The position numbers were made by a program, and so were the translations under genes. Shown here piece after piece: positions 33,685-43,799 of a stretch of 64,000 nt of DNA (position 1 is its first letter; each line of letters opens with the position of its first letter). The DNA is from Micrasema longulum (taxonomy: Eukaryota > Arthropoda > Insecta > Trichoptera > Brachycentridae). The DNA lies in assembly GCA_022494885.1 (NCBI GenBank), contig JAGVSM010004254.1, positions 1-64,000 of the forward strand. Direction: 5' to 3'. The notes beneath the pieces are model-generated. The model was not told the DNA's origin and made no database searches. It saw only the letters and a program-made list of their open reading frames with translations.

Positions 33685-34757
33685 ATGTCGAATTTCGTGC
33701 CAAAAAAGGGTATTTGTGGGTAATTTCACTTTATTTTATAATCTGCAGTTCAAACATGTAATTTTTTTGCGGAGACTCACTGCGACCATATTCTGTAGGA
33801 AACAATATGCAGAAACTAGTTTTGAAGCTTTAAAAATAATGATTTTGACGTTAAAGATAAAAAACTTTTTAGCGCCCCGAAAAAGTTTGAACTCAAAAAA
33901 TTGGAATCGTTGCTCAATGAAGACCCATGTCAAATGCAAAAGAAACTTGAAAAATTATTAAATGTTGAAAACATGACAATTGTCAAACGTTTATAAGCAT
34001 TAGAGATTATTGAAAAACAAGGAAATCGGGTGCTGTACGAATTGAAGGCGAGATACGTCACGTGTGGACAGCTGCTTCAACGGCAGAAAACGAAAGGTTT
34101 TTTGTTTTGTATCGTGACTAATAATGAAAAGAAGATACGCTACTCTAACCCAAAGCATAGAAAAACGTAATGCAAGCCCTTACATGCATCAATATTGTCG
34201 GTAAAGCCGAATATCTATGCTTCCAAAAATAAGCTCCGTATTTGGTGGGATCAGCTAGGTGTAGTGTATTATGAGCTCCTCAAACTTAATGAAACTATCG
34301 CGGGAGACTGCTATCGATGACAATCTACAATTGATGCTTTTGAGCAAAGCATTAAATAAAAAAAACGGCCGCAATACAAAGAGAGACATGACAAAGAAAT
34401 TTTGCAACATGACAACGTTTGGCCACATGTTGTAAAGCCAGTCAAAACATACTTGGAAACGATGAAATGGGAAATTTTACCCCATCCGCCGTATTCACCA
34501 GACATTGTGCCTTCCGATTACTACTGTTTCCGATCAATGACTCATGGCCTGGCTGAGCAGTACTTCTATTAAAATATAAAATGGCTCGATTGGTGGATAA
34601 CCTTAAAAGATGAGTCGTTTTTTATTTTCACTTGTCTATTTGAAATTTTCGTATTAAATTGTAAATTGACATTTTTTAGTTAATTTTTGTTTTAAATTGT
34701 GATATAAAATTATAGATTCTGTTAAAATTTATACACGTACTTTTAATTTTCTCAAAC
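33685..34757 (+). pseudogene. Dead mariner transposase (cecropia-like), with 3' end
   Basis: The relic starts at an ATG at 33685 (MSNFVPKKG). After frameshifts it gives KKFELKKLESLLNEDPCQ, NVENMTIVKRL, EKQGNRVLYELKAR and LLQRQKTKGFLF. WWDQLGVVYYELLKLNETI, ILQHDNVWPHV and HPPYSPDIVPSDYYCFRSM follow, ending near HGLAEQYF. Mariner transposase is a D,D34D enzyme. The second (QHDN) and third (SPD..P.D) acidic sites are visible, while the first (normally TGDEKW) has become TNNEKK. At least four in-frame stops and two frameshifts make it inactive. It retains close to the family's usual length (about 345 codons). The 3' end reads ttttctcaaactgaacggtt at 34737-34757. Confidence 0.85.
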
Positions 34758-34768
34758 TGAACGGTTTA

Positions 34769-34840
34769 GGTCATCATTATCATTACCTTTTTTGCACCCC
34801 ATAGAGCATAGGGCACTGCATTTGTAAACCAATCGTTTGA
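34769..34840 (-). repeat. SINE-A 3' end fragment
   Basis: Minus strand aatgcagtgccctatgctct then ggggtgcaaaaaaggtaatg and atgatga, matching the last 65 bases of SINE-A including the (GAT)n tail. It abuts the mariner 3' end. Confidence 0.6.
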
Positions 34841-34844
34841 GTTG

Positions 34845-35010
34845 GTAGGAAGAAATTGCCTTTAGGCAACATGTTTGCCCCCATATGTATATAAAGGGTG
34901 AAATAAATATTATTAGTTTGTTAGAAGAAATTGCTAAAAGAAATAAGCCTGCTCATGTACACATTATGTAATATTGTATGGTAGAAAACATTAAATAAAA
35001 AAAATACATT
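34845..35010 (+). repeat. Two tandem copies of a non-LTR 3'-UTR motif
   Basis: 34852-34900 (ggaagaaattgcctttaggc...) and 34920-35005 (agaagaaattgctaaaagaa...ataagcctgctcatgtac...) are two diverged copies of the same motif. Strings like 'gaaattgcttttagcaataagaccgcc' are typical of CR1/Jockey-type 3' UTRs in many insects. The second ends in attaaataaaaaaaatac, a plausible poly(A)-type tail. Confidence 0.45.
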
Positions 35011-35204
35011 CGGTTTTCTGTTAACTCGAGTTCAATTCCTGGCAGAATAAAGAAAAAATACTGGTTGAAAAAGATTATACTTTAAAATATTTCATTATCT
35101 GGCTGGTTTCTGAAAAAAATCTTACATTTCCTTAATTATATTTGAATTGAATTATTTTTTACATCAAAACGGGTCAAAAATTGACCATTGCATTGGTGAA
35201 TTTC

Positions 35205-35296
35205 CATTAATTTTCGTAATCTCACCGTAAATCGAACTCATAACCCCCAGTGAATGAGCTAGCGTCTAAGTTTTTTAACCAAAAAGCACCACATTG
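35205..35296 (-). repeat. tRNA-derived SINE head
   Basis: Minus strand CCAATGTGGTGCTTTTTGG (degenerate A box) and ATGAGTTCGATTTAC (B box) at tRNA-like spacing. No recognisable body. 35300-36045 is unassigned; it contains a few CG-containing strings but no open frame of note. Confidence 0.45.
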
Positions 35297-36051
35297 GCTA
35301 TTATTAATTTAAAATTGCATAAATAAAATTACAGTTCACGTGTTCTTTCAAGAGCAACCCTGATTTATCTAGTGTATTTTTTGTGACCACACGGGGTGGG
35401 ATTTAGAAGCAAACCTCTGAAAGTTCTCTGAATACTAACTTGTTGAACCTGCGGCTTTCGAAGATACAGGAGTTAGGAGTGTTTCTATACTCCAGTGTGA
35501 GAGGTACGTGGTCGGAACTTTTCTCATTTATTACATGAATAAAACATGAAATCACCACATTCTTATATCAAAGCCTTTTAATCAGTAATATTAAATCTTT
35601 AGCATATACAGCTTAATATCAGATTTACCTTAATATACGATTTTTGAAATGTTTTTCGTATCTAAGTTTTACCACTATGAATAAGTAAGTTTCCTTTGCC
35701 TTACTATACAAAATGATCTATATAGGGCTTACCAATTTCGTTTCTCGATAATTTATTACCTTAGGGTAAGATAATGAATTTAATTATTTATAATTATTTT
35801 TGATGGGATATTTTTTTTCTGAATGTTCTTGAATATGAGATTATGAACGACACACTGCGCTAAAACCCGTAAAGGTCAAAACGCACTAGGGCGGCTTTGT
35901 ATGAAACTAATCCACATTCCTCTTTTTGCACACCAAACATGTTTTTGTGACACCGCACCACTGAAGCGCAGCTCTGCCGTATTGCGGTTTGACCTTAAAA
36001 CTCGATTTGTATTCAGGTGTATGTTTTAAGATATCAGTTCTCTCTTACGTT

Positions 36052-36375
36052 CATCATCATCGTGAAATCCCTATCTACACACGATGGTTTATGGGGCACT
36101 ACAATAGAACACCAAGTGCAACGTACCGTATCAGTTATATGAAGGTAAGGTGATTAGTTTTACGTTTTAAGAATTAGTCTAGAGATAGTAAATCATTTTA
36201 TTGTTAACCACCTTTAGAACAAATATATAGGTTGACTCGAACAGAAATCTAATCTGGGTTCTCAAACATGGTATACAAATGCACCAACCACTACGAGGCC
36301 CACTTATCCTCACTCGATTTCTCTTTTCAGTATGTTTACCCGAAAGTAGCATCCAGGTTTTTGGTTCCATATACT
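36052..36375 (-). repeat. SINE-A, composite copy with 5' head module
   Basis: Reading the minus strand from 36375: head module (TGGATGCTACTTTCGGGTAA), a spacer, tRNA-like part (GGGCCTCGTAGTGGTTGG...TCTGTTCGAGTC), body (AACGTAAAACTAATCACC, ATAACTGATACGGTACGTTG, GCCCCATAAACCATCG) and a GATGATGATGA end at 36052. It is one of two near-complete composite copies (the other 58560-58930). The 36179-36370 frame is read through it and is not a gene. Confidence 0.65.
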
Positions 36376-36419
36376 GTTTTCTTCGTTTGCTTGAACACAG
36401 ACTATTAGATTATCTACCC

Positions 36420-37600
36420 TTAAATGAAAGTTTAAATTAATATTTTTGTCGGTCAAATTCAGAATCAAAGTCGTTACATTCTGCGTTCTCTTTTATTCAG
36501 GAAACATACAGTACAATTACATGGTTTTGTAGTGTATAAAATTAGACTTGATTTTAATGGACCAGGGAAGTTATCATATTATATTATATGCTCGGTTTAT
36601 AAGTTAACTAATTTTTTTCTTGTAGATACATGTATGATTAATCATTTAAAGAAATAAATAAAATAAAATCTTACGTAAGTTGCGATTTTCACGTTTTATT
36701 ACATGCCATAAAACGGCCTTTTTATTATTGGTTTCAAAACTAACGTTAAAAAAATAATTATTTTTACATTGTTCTCACAAACTTTTTTTTCTCTTTTGAT
36801 GTATTTGCTTATAAAAGGGGAATTTGGGACTAAAAAGCATCTTACCCGGTTTTTCCAAAAATATTTTTTTTTTTCTTAAAATAAATTCGAATGCTTTGTT
36901 AGCTATTAATCCCTAAATAATCTCAAGCACCTGGTGAAGTTTTAATTACCTAAAGTTATTTTACCTTTAATAAATCGCTTTCAGAGAATTCAGCCCTGTT
37001 TTTCAAGTAAAGATAAGAATTCGGAGAAGTACTTTAGCAAATTCTTTTAGGAAATTGTAAAATTTGGAAAACATTTTCTGTTTAAATCCAGTACTTACTC
37101 ACAAAATAATTTAATAGAATGAAAGTGAAATAAACTAATTTAATTTTAATTGGGGATGTACTCGTACGAGTTAGTGTTGAAAAACGTTAATGCATAATTA
37201 AATAACATGAAAATTTATATTTCAGAATTTTTTTAACGAATTATCTATCTTTGTAGATTATTATGCTTTTTCTGGTTTGTAGAACTGGTCTGTAGCAAAC
37301 ATTCGCATCTTTTCTTCGTTTATTTTAGCCCTCAGCGGCTCTTTTGAACTGACCTTAAAAGTTTGTCTTTCCTTTAATTCAGTAATTTAGTATTTCTTTA
37401 TTTTGAAAATCAAAACTCATCCCAATGAACGATAAAACCAATGGTTAATAGGATATGCGTCGGAAGCAGTTTGATAAATATAAATCTGAATATAATATTA
37501 TAGTTTTTTTGTCACTTGCTCACATATGCCTCTCCAAATATTATGCGATATAAAGGCAACTGCATGTTTGACTGATTATGCCGATCCAAAATGGTAGAAG
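36420..37600. other. Unassigned A+T-rich DNA
   Basis: No gene or repeat recognised on either strand. Confidence 0.4.
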
Positions 37601-37602
37601 TC

Positions 37603-37670
37603 GAGATCTCGTATTCCTGTTTTCCTCACCCCAAAACTTAACCGCTATGGATTTTTTTAAAGAAAGAGTA
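37603..37670 (+). repeat. Dispersed repeat E (copy 2)
   Basis: tctcgtattcctgttttcct and caccccaaaacttaaccg followed by a T-run and agagtatcag. A third copy, tctcgttttctgcaccccaa...aaccg, is at 38216-38260. Confidence 0.4.
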
Positions 37671-37774
37671 TCAGAATCTTTTTTGTGTGGATAAGTTTCC
37701 AGGGTTGGTCGTTTTGGGGAGGAATACTCATTTTTTTAGTTTTTAAACGAGAAAGAAGATAATTTAGAAGATAA

Positions 37775-37905
37775 GTTAGTATAAATCCGGGTTTGACTCC
37801 CGGTGAGAACACAAAAATCAAATGTATTTCTTCCAAGCCTGGGTATTCTGTGCTGTAATACACCACTGTAATTGGGCCTCTTAGCCTCCTCCTCCTGTTT
37901 TGGTG
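37775..37905 (+). repeat. SINE-B, 5'-decayed copy
   Basis: B box cgggtttgactcccgg near 37790. Body: aagcctgggtattctgtgct, ccactgtaattgggcct and ctcctcctcctg. Same body as 19360-19532. The A box is not convincing. It is followed directly by the RTE tail on the opposite strand. Confidence 0.6.
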
Positions 37906-37918
37906 TAGTTAAAAAAAA

Positions 37919-38210
37919 AATCTACTACCATCACGCCGTTTCTCCGTAAGAGTAGGCAGAGAGAATAGACCGCCACACTTGTCTATCCTGGCATATATTC
38001 CTAGCTACTTCCACATTCATATATCTTGTCATACATGCCCTTCGGTTCTGCCTGCTTTTGACATAGCCAGATTAAGGATTTTGGTTTATCGTCTACGTTC
38101 CACGTTGGCGTTTATTCTCGCCATATAAACCTGTTTTAACTCTCTTTCGTCATCCATTAGTTCTTCATGACCGAACCATCTAAGAAATCGTTGATTTGAC
38201 AAAAATCGAC
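37919..38210 (-). mobile_element. RTE-like retrotransposon 3' end, diverged
   Basis: Collinear with 23730-24020: catcacgccgtttctccgta, agtaggcagagagaatag, cgccacacttgtctatcctg, and cttcatgaccgaaccatcta at the 5' side. Indels break the reading frame. The 3' tail reads tagtagattttttt rather than TTAG units. Confidence 0.75.
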
Positions 38211-38372
38211 ACTTTGTTGTCTCGTTTTCTGCACCCCAAAACTAAACCGTTTTTTTTTTTTTAATAATCACGGTGAATTTTTTTTTCGTTTTACATTTAA
38301 AAAAAATAGTTATAATATTTTTATACCAAAGTTTCGAAAATGGTAGATACAACTGGACGTTTTTTGTTTACG

Positions 38373-38560
38373 AATGGCGCCGTGGTAAGACAGCTAACCG
38401 TGAAACTAGTGTCGCGGTTTCGATTCTCGGTAGTTGCAAGAAATAAATCCAAGAATGATTTTTTTCTCAATTTGTCCTGGTGTTGTGGTATATTTAACAT
38501 AACTTCATTCCATATCCTATTTTTCACCTGCTGACAAGCCTCTAAAAAAGAGGTTTAGTT
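38373..38560 (+). repeat. tRNA-derived SINE
   Basis: Head ggcgccgtggtaagacagc with A-box-like tggtaagacagctaac and B box ggtttcgattc near 38420; body ttgtcctggtgttgtggtat and a small stem (cctctaaaaaagagg) near 38540. The open frames at 38321-38534 merely cross it. Confidence 0.5.
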
Positions 38561-38589
38561 GGTTGTTCCTTTAAAAAAAATGTGTTTTT

Positions 38590-38760
38590 GGATGGTCCTA
38601 GCTCCTATACAAGATAATTTCCACTTTCCATTATGTTGTATCCCAACTTAACACAAGGTTCTTGGCCTTTATAGAGTAAGGAATTTGTAAATATTTATTA
38701 TTTTGTAATATTAAAATGTATTTGTAAGAAAAAAAATATTAAAAAAACATTTTTCGAGTT
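38590..38760 (+). mobile_element. Non-LTR retrotransposon 3' UTR fragment
   Basis: tgttgtatcccaacttaaca and caaggttcttggcctttata match the 3' UTR at 27427-27580 in inverse orientation. A long A+T-rich stretch follows; no coding sequence. Confidence 0.45.
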
Positions 38761-38769
38761 CCAAAATTC

Positions 38770-38865
38770 AGGGAGAAAATACGGAAATACGTTTAAACGT
38801 CGTGTATTTTGTTTTTTTCATAAAGGTCAAGTAATTAGTCTCACGTTCCAGTCCAAGGAAAAATG
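38770..38865 (-). repeat. SINE-A 3'-body fragment
   Basis: Minus strand ccttggactggaacgtgaga then ctaattacttgacctttatg corresponds to the SINE-A body at 30148-30200. A SINE-B fragment (caattacagctttgaata, inverse of the 'tgtaattgggcc' end) sits at 39112-39150 (-). 39160-40025 is otherwise unassigned, with a G+C-rich patch (cgccgccgccggttcc) at 39601. Confidence 0.45.
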
Positions 38866-40029
38866 GCATTGTTTAATAATACAATCATTTAAATTATAAT
38901 AATAAAAATTCGTACATAGTTTTATTCCACTTTTATAAATGTTTACCATCGTCCGACTGGTCGTCGACAGACGTAGGCCACTGGTAAAAAAATATAAATA
39001 AAAGTGGAAGAAAACTAAAAACAAATAATTAAAGTGCAGTTCCACCAAGAAATGTCAGTAGAAAAACTTAATACATTATAAAATCATTTTTTTAAATTAT
39101 TTTTACAAACAAAAAGGCCCAATTACAGCTTTGAATAAAAACACAAAACACGCAGACTTAAAAACAAACAATCATTTAAAATTTATTTAATGAAATCATC
39201 CAAACCCTTTTGTACCAAAATAAAAAATATTGTTTTAAAAATACTAATACAATATTAATGATTGCATTAAACATTTATAAATTATGAAATTTCATTTATA
39301 TTTTATCTTTTGAAAAGTTTTGAATATCTACTTTGAAAATCCTATTGATCACTATTTCATCAGTAAGTTGAGAAAGTTGAAGATAGTGTATTCTATTTTA
39401 CCGATGCAAAAGTTACTACTAACCAAGAAACAGAATTTGATTAAAAGTTTACAATTGCATCTTTGAATTTTCTAATATCTAAAGAAAGTTGCTTCCACGA
39501 AAGTAATGCTTTATCTTGTCTAATATATCTGGAAATTAAATGAAAATTGTATTTTTATGGAAAAAAAAAATTAAACATAGAAAGAGAGTGTATGTTAACC
39601 CGCCGCCGCCGGTTCCAGTGATGTAACCGGCGCGGCGTTGCACATCACACTTATTAATTAATATCTCGGCAACTACAATAAATACCACGTATATATTTTT
39701 TGTAATCATAATTAAACCTTGAAACAAAAAAAAACATTATAACATATTTTGGTATAGTACATAATTTTAAATTCAATATTTTGTACATCAGGATCTCCAA
39801 AAATAACAAAATATGGAGTACTCTTTTACAAATATTTATGACATTCATTTGAGAGAAAGAGATATCATAAAATTAAATCGCTAAGCAGGACACACATTAA
39901 ATTATAGTTATATAAAAAGAGACAGTGATTATTAAGTGATTATTTCCTAACTTCAGGTTATCTAAGGTTAACAAAAGGTTACCTCAGGTTACCACACAGC
40001 AACTCGAGGGAGTTTTTTTTTACAGTATG

Positions 40030-40560
40030 TTAAATCTACAAGTCTACAAGACTAAGTTAAAATCTACAACAATGCAAATATACAAAAATAGATGAAGTAT
40101 CAAAATATAGGTTTTTAGGTATTATAAGAGATTCCACCTTTAATTAGGAAGAACAGGTAAAAGCAGTTTGCAATAAGCTAAGAGTTTGCCTGCTTAACAC
40201 GTACCACTTAAAACCATACCTACCTTACTCAGTGCTGAGACTAGTTCACTTGGGGCTTATTGAGCCAATAAATCAATATGGATTAAGAATATGGAGCGTG
40301 AGTTTAAAATCTTATACCGACAGGGTCTTGAACCTACGAGAACAAATTTAAAAAAACATCATACATACTTGTAAAAATAAAAATTGAGGCAAAATACAAT
40401 GATAAATTGTAATTTGACCATATTAACGTTTTGCGTATTAATAAACAGTGCCAGTATAAGATAATGTCAGATCATTTCCCTGACTGCAGTTTTAAATTTA
40501 AAGTAACCCACCAGATCGTGACCTTAAAAGTATCGGCACAGCAGCTGACGGTGCCTCGAC
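40030..40560 (+). mobile_element. Non-LTR retrotransposon RT relic
   Basis: Translation gives VSKYRFLGIIRDSTFN, then EEQVKAVCNKLRVCLL, LKPYLPYSVLRLVHLGLIEP and LRIWSVSLKSYTDRVLNLR. This is the 'KFLGI..D..L.W..H...L..KL......L......L...Y.....SYGI..WG' region downstream of the RT core. Stops interrupt it about every 60 codons. Same general family as 10015-11000. Confidence 0.6.
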
Positions 40561-40697
40561 AGAAAACTATTATAAATATAGAACAAATGGGAGTGTAGTA
40601 CCAAAACAATGTAAATTAATGCTTAGTGAAAATCGAAAGGAAAAAAACTTAAATACAATAAAAAAAGTTATCAAAAACTTATTAAACAGTCAAGTTC

Positions 40698-40830
40698 GGG
40701 GACTATGAAATATTCTGGTGTGAGAAACCATTTTTGAATAAATATTTCATTTAACCATGTCAGGAATCGAACCCGAGGCCTCTTGTATGGTTGGCAAACG
40801 CCCTGACCATTTCACCACAAGGCCGATCAA
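40698..40830 (-). repeat. SINE-A, 3'-truncated
   Basis: Minus strand: ggccttgtggtgaaatggtc (A box), cctcgggttcgattcctg (B box, the best-preserved one in the window), then aatatttattcaaaaatgg and atttcatagtccccga where it ends against non-LTR debris. Confidence 0.65.
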
Positions 40831-40839
40831 AGTCAACTA

Positions 40840-42170
40840 AAACAAAATCATAATACCAGGGGAAAAAAAAAATTAAACTCATTTAGAAAAAGGCGAAGTA
40901 ACAGAATTCAATTTCATGTGGGGCAATAAAATATTATGAAATAGAAAAAAAACGTTTTTAAGGAAAAAAAAACCAATTTTAAGCTTTGAGGTAAGACATA
41001 ATAATATATGTGTTGAACAATTATTTACATATGATTAGAGCAAACATAAGAATTTCTTTATTTGTACATCATTTTGAAATTAAAATTAAAAATAGTAATA
41101 AAGAGTTTACTAAATCTCAGATGGAAATAATCTTATTTCATTATAAAATGTTTAAATCACTAAAATTTTCAATACAAGCCAAATTATGTATGTAGAAGGG
41201 AAAATTTGTGTTAAAACTTATATCGGTAGCTTACGTATTACGCTGTTGAGTAATAAAAGTAATATTATATTCGGAAAGGAAACGAGGTTTTACGTTAATA
41301 ATATGAAGACTACAAAGGTTTTCCTTTTATCCACGATGTTTACTAAAATACCCTAGATCCTTTTAACTGTGTTATTTCCACAGATATCCAAAATATAACA
41401 ATTTTGCAAAGGGGACATTTTTAAGATAAAGAATAAAAGCATTGTTTTGTAAGAAAAATGATCATCACGAAATTTACGAGTTTTATTACTCTCGTGAAAC
41501 TAACTCTCGGGAAGGCTTCAGATGCTTCTAAAATTTTCTGGATGTGAGTTCTTTCGTAATAATACACCGTGAGTATTTTCCCACAAACGCCCTTTTAAAT
41601 CTCATCATTTTACGCACCTCTAAAACAAACATTTATTCGTCTATTTAGTTATATACGCGTGCACACGTGGTGCCGTATCAACCGAAAGTCGGGGGTAACA
41701 GACCCTCATGTTTTATTCAACCCTAACCGTATAAGAAACGAAAGAAGTCCTTAAAACCAAAAATGCCACATTCCTCTTTAACATGGCTTGCGAGAATATC
41801 CCTTAACAGTAAGTAAACAAGGTTCAAATCCCATTGTTTTTGTTTCTCTCGTACATTAATTTCGAATACAACTCGGCGGTTTCATCTTTTTACCTCTCTG
41901 GTCAGATGATATGAATCCCGATCATATAAATATGTCCCTAAGCTATATTTTGAAACGGACGTTTAAATAATTTAGGAAAGTATTGACTTTTTTTGTTTTT
42001 TAGAAAAGTTTATCCAACATTAATCTTTTGATTACTTTCTTCAATATTTATCCAAAACTAATTTGATTTTACGATAGTACTAGCGAATTTTTTTTGTTGA
42101 TGATCTCTAAGTGTTTATAAAGGTAAATTCGTAATTCGTTGTTTTGATGAGCTAGATTTTGTAAAAAAAC
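40840..42170. other. Unassigned A+T-rich DNA
   Basis: Nothing supported on either strand. The patch 41640-41720 (acgcgtgcacacgtggtg) is G+C-richer but structureless. Confidence 0.4.
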
Positions 42171-42220
42171 ATAATGATCCCTCTTAGGTATGGGAGCGAA
42201 GTATGGAATTGAAAAAATGA

Positions 42221-42660
42221 TTAACATATTACAACAGAGATGAAGAACATTTCAGAAAAGGTAATGTAGAAGTCTAGGCATCTACAGGGCTTATGACCTG
42301 TCATTGGCTGATTTAAGTGGCCATTTTACACACTGTGTAACATTCACCATTCTGCCCATATTTGAAAATCTATATTTTTTCAATTCTTTCATCTGTTGAT
42401 GTTTGTGAAGTTAAAGAGCTGAAACCTTTATTTATGCGGGTGAGATTCATCTAATTGAATTATTTCACCTACATACTAGGCAGCGCCTGAAAATTTTATT
42501 TTTTCAATTTCTACACTTCTTCATGGACCAGGTGAATTTATTAACAATATTTTGAGTTTGTCCAAATTTTTGTAGACAAGGACCAGCTCACCAGGGAATT
42601 GAATCCAGTCCTTGTCTACAAAAATTTGGACATACTCAAAATATTGTTGAAAAAATGATG
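42221..42660 (+). mobile_element. FB family element with a minimal hairpin unit
   Basis: Left arm: attacaacagagatgaagaa, gtctaggcatctacagggc, ttatgacctgtcattggctg and acacactgtgtaacattcac. The centre includes catactaggcagcgcctga. At 42543-42648 lies a compact hairpin unit. Arms of 41 bases (42543-42583 and 42608-42648) match at 40 of 41 positions around a 24-base centre, each beginning aacaatattttgag. Those arms are the FB terminal repeat itself, so the unit is an FB reduced to its two ends, nested in or abutting a larger FB. No coding capacity. Confidence 0.8.
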
Positions 42661-42664
42661 ATGA

Positions 42665-43112
42665 AAGTAGGTTAAATGCTATCAAAATGCGATCCCTCGG
42701 GCGAATGTGTGGTTACACGATGTATGATAGGTGCACAAATGTTGAGATCCGTGAACAGTGTAAGGCTGAGATATGCATTATCGACAGAATCAAAAAAGAG
42801 GTGCTGCGTTGGTTTTGACATGTAGAGCGAATGGACAGCGAGAGAACGGCTTAAAGGATCTACGATGCGAATGTTGATGGATGCAGAAAACGAGAAAGAC
42901 CGAGAAAGACATGGCACGATCAAGTCTATCAAATACTTGGAGATGGACATGTCAAAAGTAGTAATAATCGGCGTGCGTATACGAGAATATGTATGAATGT
43001 AAAGGAAGCGAGGTCTGTATTCAAAGATATAGTGATATGGCGTTCTATCCCCTCTGCCTACCCCTACGGCGAAACAGCGTGATGGTTTGTTGTTGTTATT
43101 GTAAATAAACAA
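42665..43112 (+). pseudogene. RTE-like reverse transcriptase C-terminus, two stops
   Basis: Reads AIKMRSLGRMCGYTMYDRC, EIREQCKAEICIIDRIKKEV, LRWF then a stop, HVERMDSERTA then a stop, IYDANVDGCRKRERPRKTW and WRSIPSAYPYGETA then its natural TGA. Residue for residue it follows the last 140 codons of 23730-24857. The 3' end is gcgtgatgg followed by tttgttgttgttattg, so the tail differs from the TTAG tail of the young copy. The 42672-43112 minus-strand frame is its shadow. It sits between two FB copies. Confidence 0.85.
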
Positions 43113-43130
43113 ATAAAATTATTTGTCAAT

Positions 43131-43490
43131 AAATTACAACAGGGATGGAGAATACCGTAAAGAAGGGAATGTGAAAGTCTAGGCGTTTACAGGGCCTATG
43201 ACTTGTCATTGGCTGGTTTGAGTGGCCAATTTACACACTGTGTAGCATTCACCATTTTGTCTTTGTTTGAACAACCGTAGTTCTTAAATTCTTCCACCTA
43301 GTTAAGTAAAGATAAAGAGCTAAACCCTTATTGTTGTTGTGGCCACTAAAACCAGCCAATTACAGGTCATAAGCCTCGTAAACGCCTAGACATCGATTTT
43401 TCCTTTTTTACGGTATTCTCCATCCCTGTTGTAGGGGTGATATCTAGTCTTTTGTTAACAAATCTTTGGACAAACTCAAATATTGTACTA
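43131..43490 (+). mobile_element. FB family element, foldback with 94-base arms
   Basis: Left arm 43135-43228 (acaacagggatggagaatac ... ggctggtttgagtggcca) and right arm 43340-43433 (tggccactaaaaccagccaa ... gtattctccatccctgttgt) are inverse complements with roughly 15 % mismatches, around a loop of about 110 bases. Only one outer terminus is present (43440-43490, aaatctttggacaaactc...). This copy shows that FB is a true foldback element. A further inverted fragment of the family lies at 43652-43795 (-). Confidence 0.8.
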
Positions 43491-43651
43491 AAATTATGTG
43501 TAGCTACGTACAATTTATTGATTTATGTATCATGTAAATTTAATAAAAGTATTTCATTTCTATTTGCATAACACATTTTTTATTTTAAAGGATATTTCGA
43601 ACAATGTACCAAAAACGTTTATTAATACAACAATAATGCATTTTTTTATTT

Positions 43652-43795
43652 CGCTTAAACCAGCCAATGACAGGTCATAGGCCCTGTAGATGCCTAGACT
43701 TCCATACTCCTTTCTCATACAAGTTCTTCATATCTGTTGTAATATGTTAACATTAACAATTCCCTAAGGAGTTGAATCGAGTAGTTACTTTAATG
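43652..43795 (-). repeat. FB family, right-arm fragment
   Basis: cttaaaccagccaatgacag, gtcataggccctgtagatgc, ttcttcatatctgttgtaat and caattccctaaggagttgaa follow the FB arm order in inverse orientation, including the start of the outer terminus. Confidence 0.65.
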
Positions 43796-43799
43796 AATC

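Noticed and set aside
39598..39645. G+C-rich cgccgccgccggttcc patch as a promoter or CpG island
   Set aside because: Only about 45 bases long, with no transcription-start or exon signal nearby.
40698..40830. Possible tRNA gene because of well-kept A and B boxes
   Set aside because: Acceptor and T-arm stems do not pair and a SINE body follows directly, so it is a SINE head. The same reasoning applies to 19532, 30020, 38373, 61394 and 63045.
42672..43112. 146-codon minus-strand open frame
   Set aside because: It is the antisense shadow of the RTE-like C-terminus, which is recognisable on the plus strand despite two stops.
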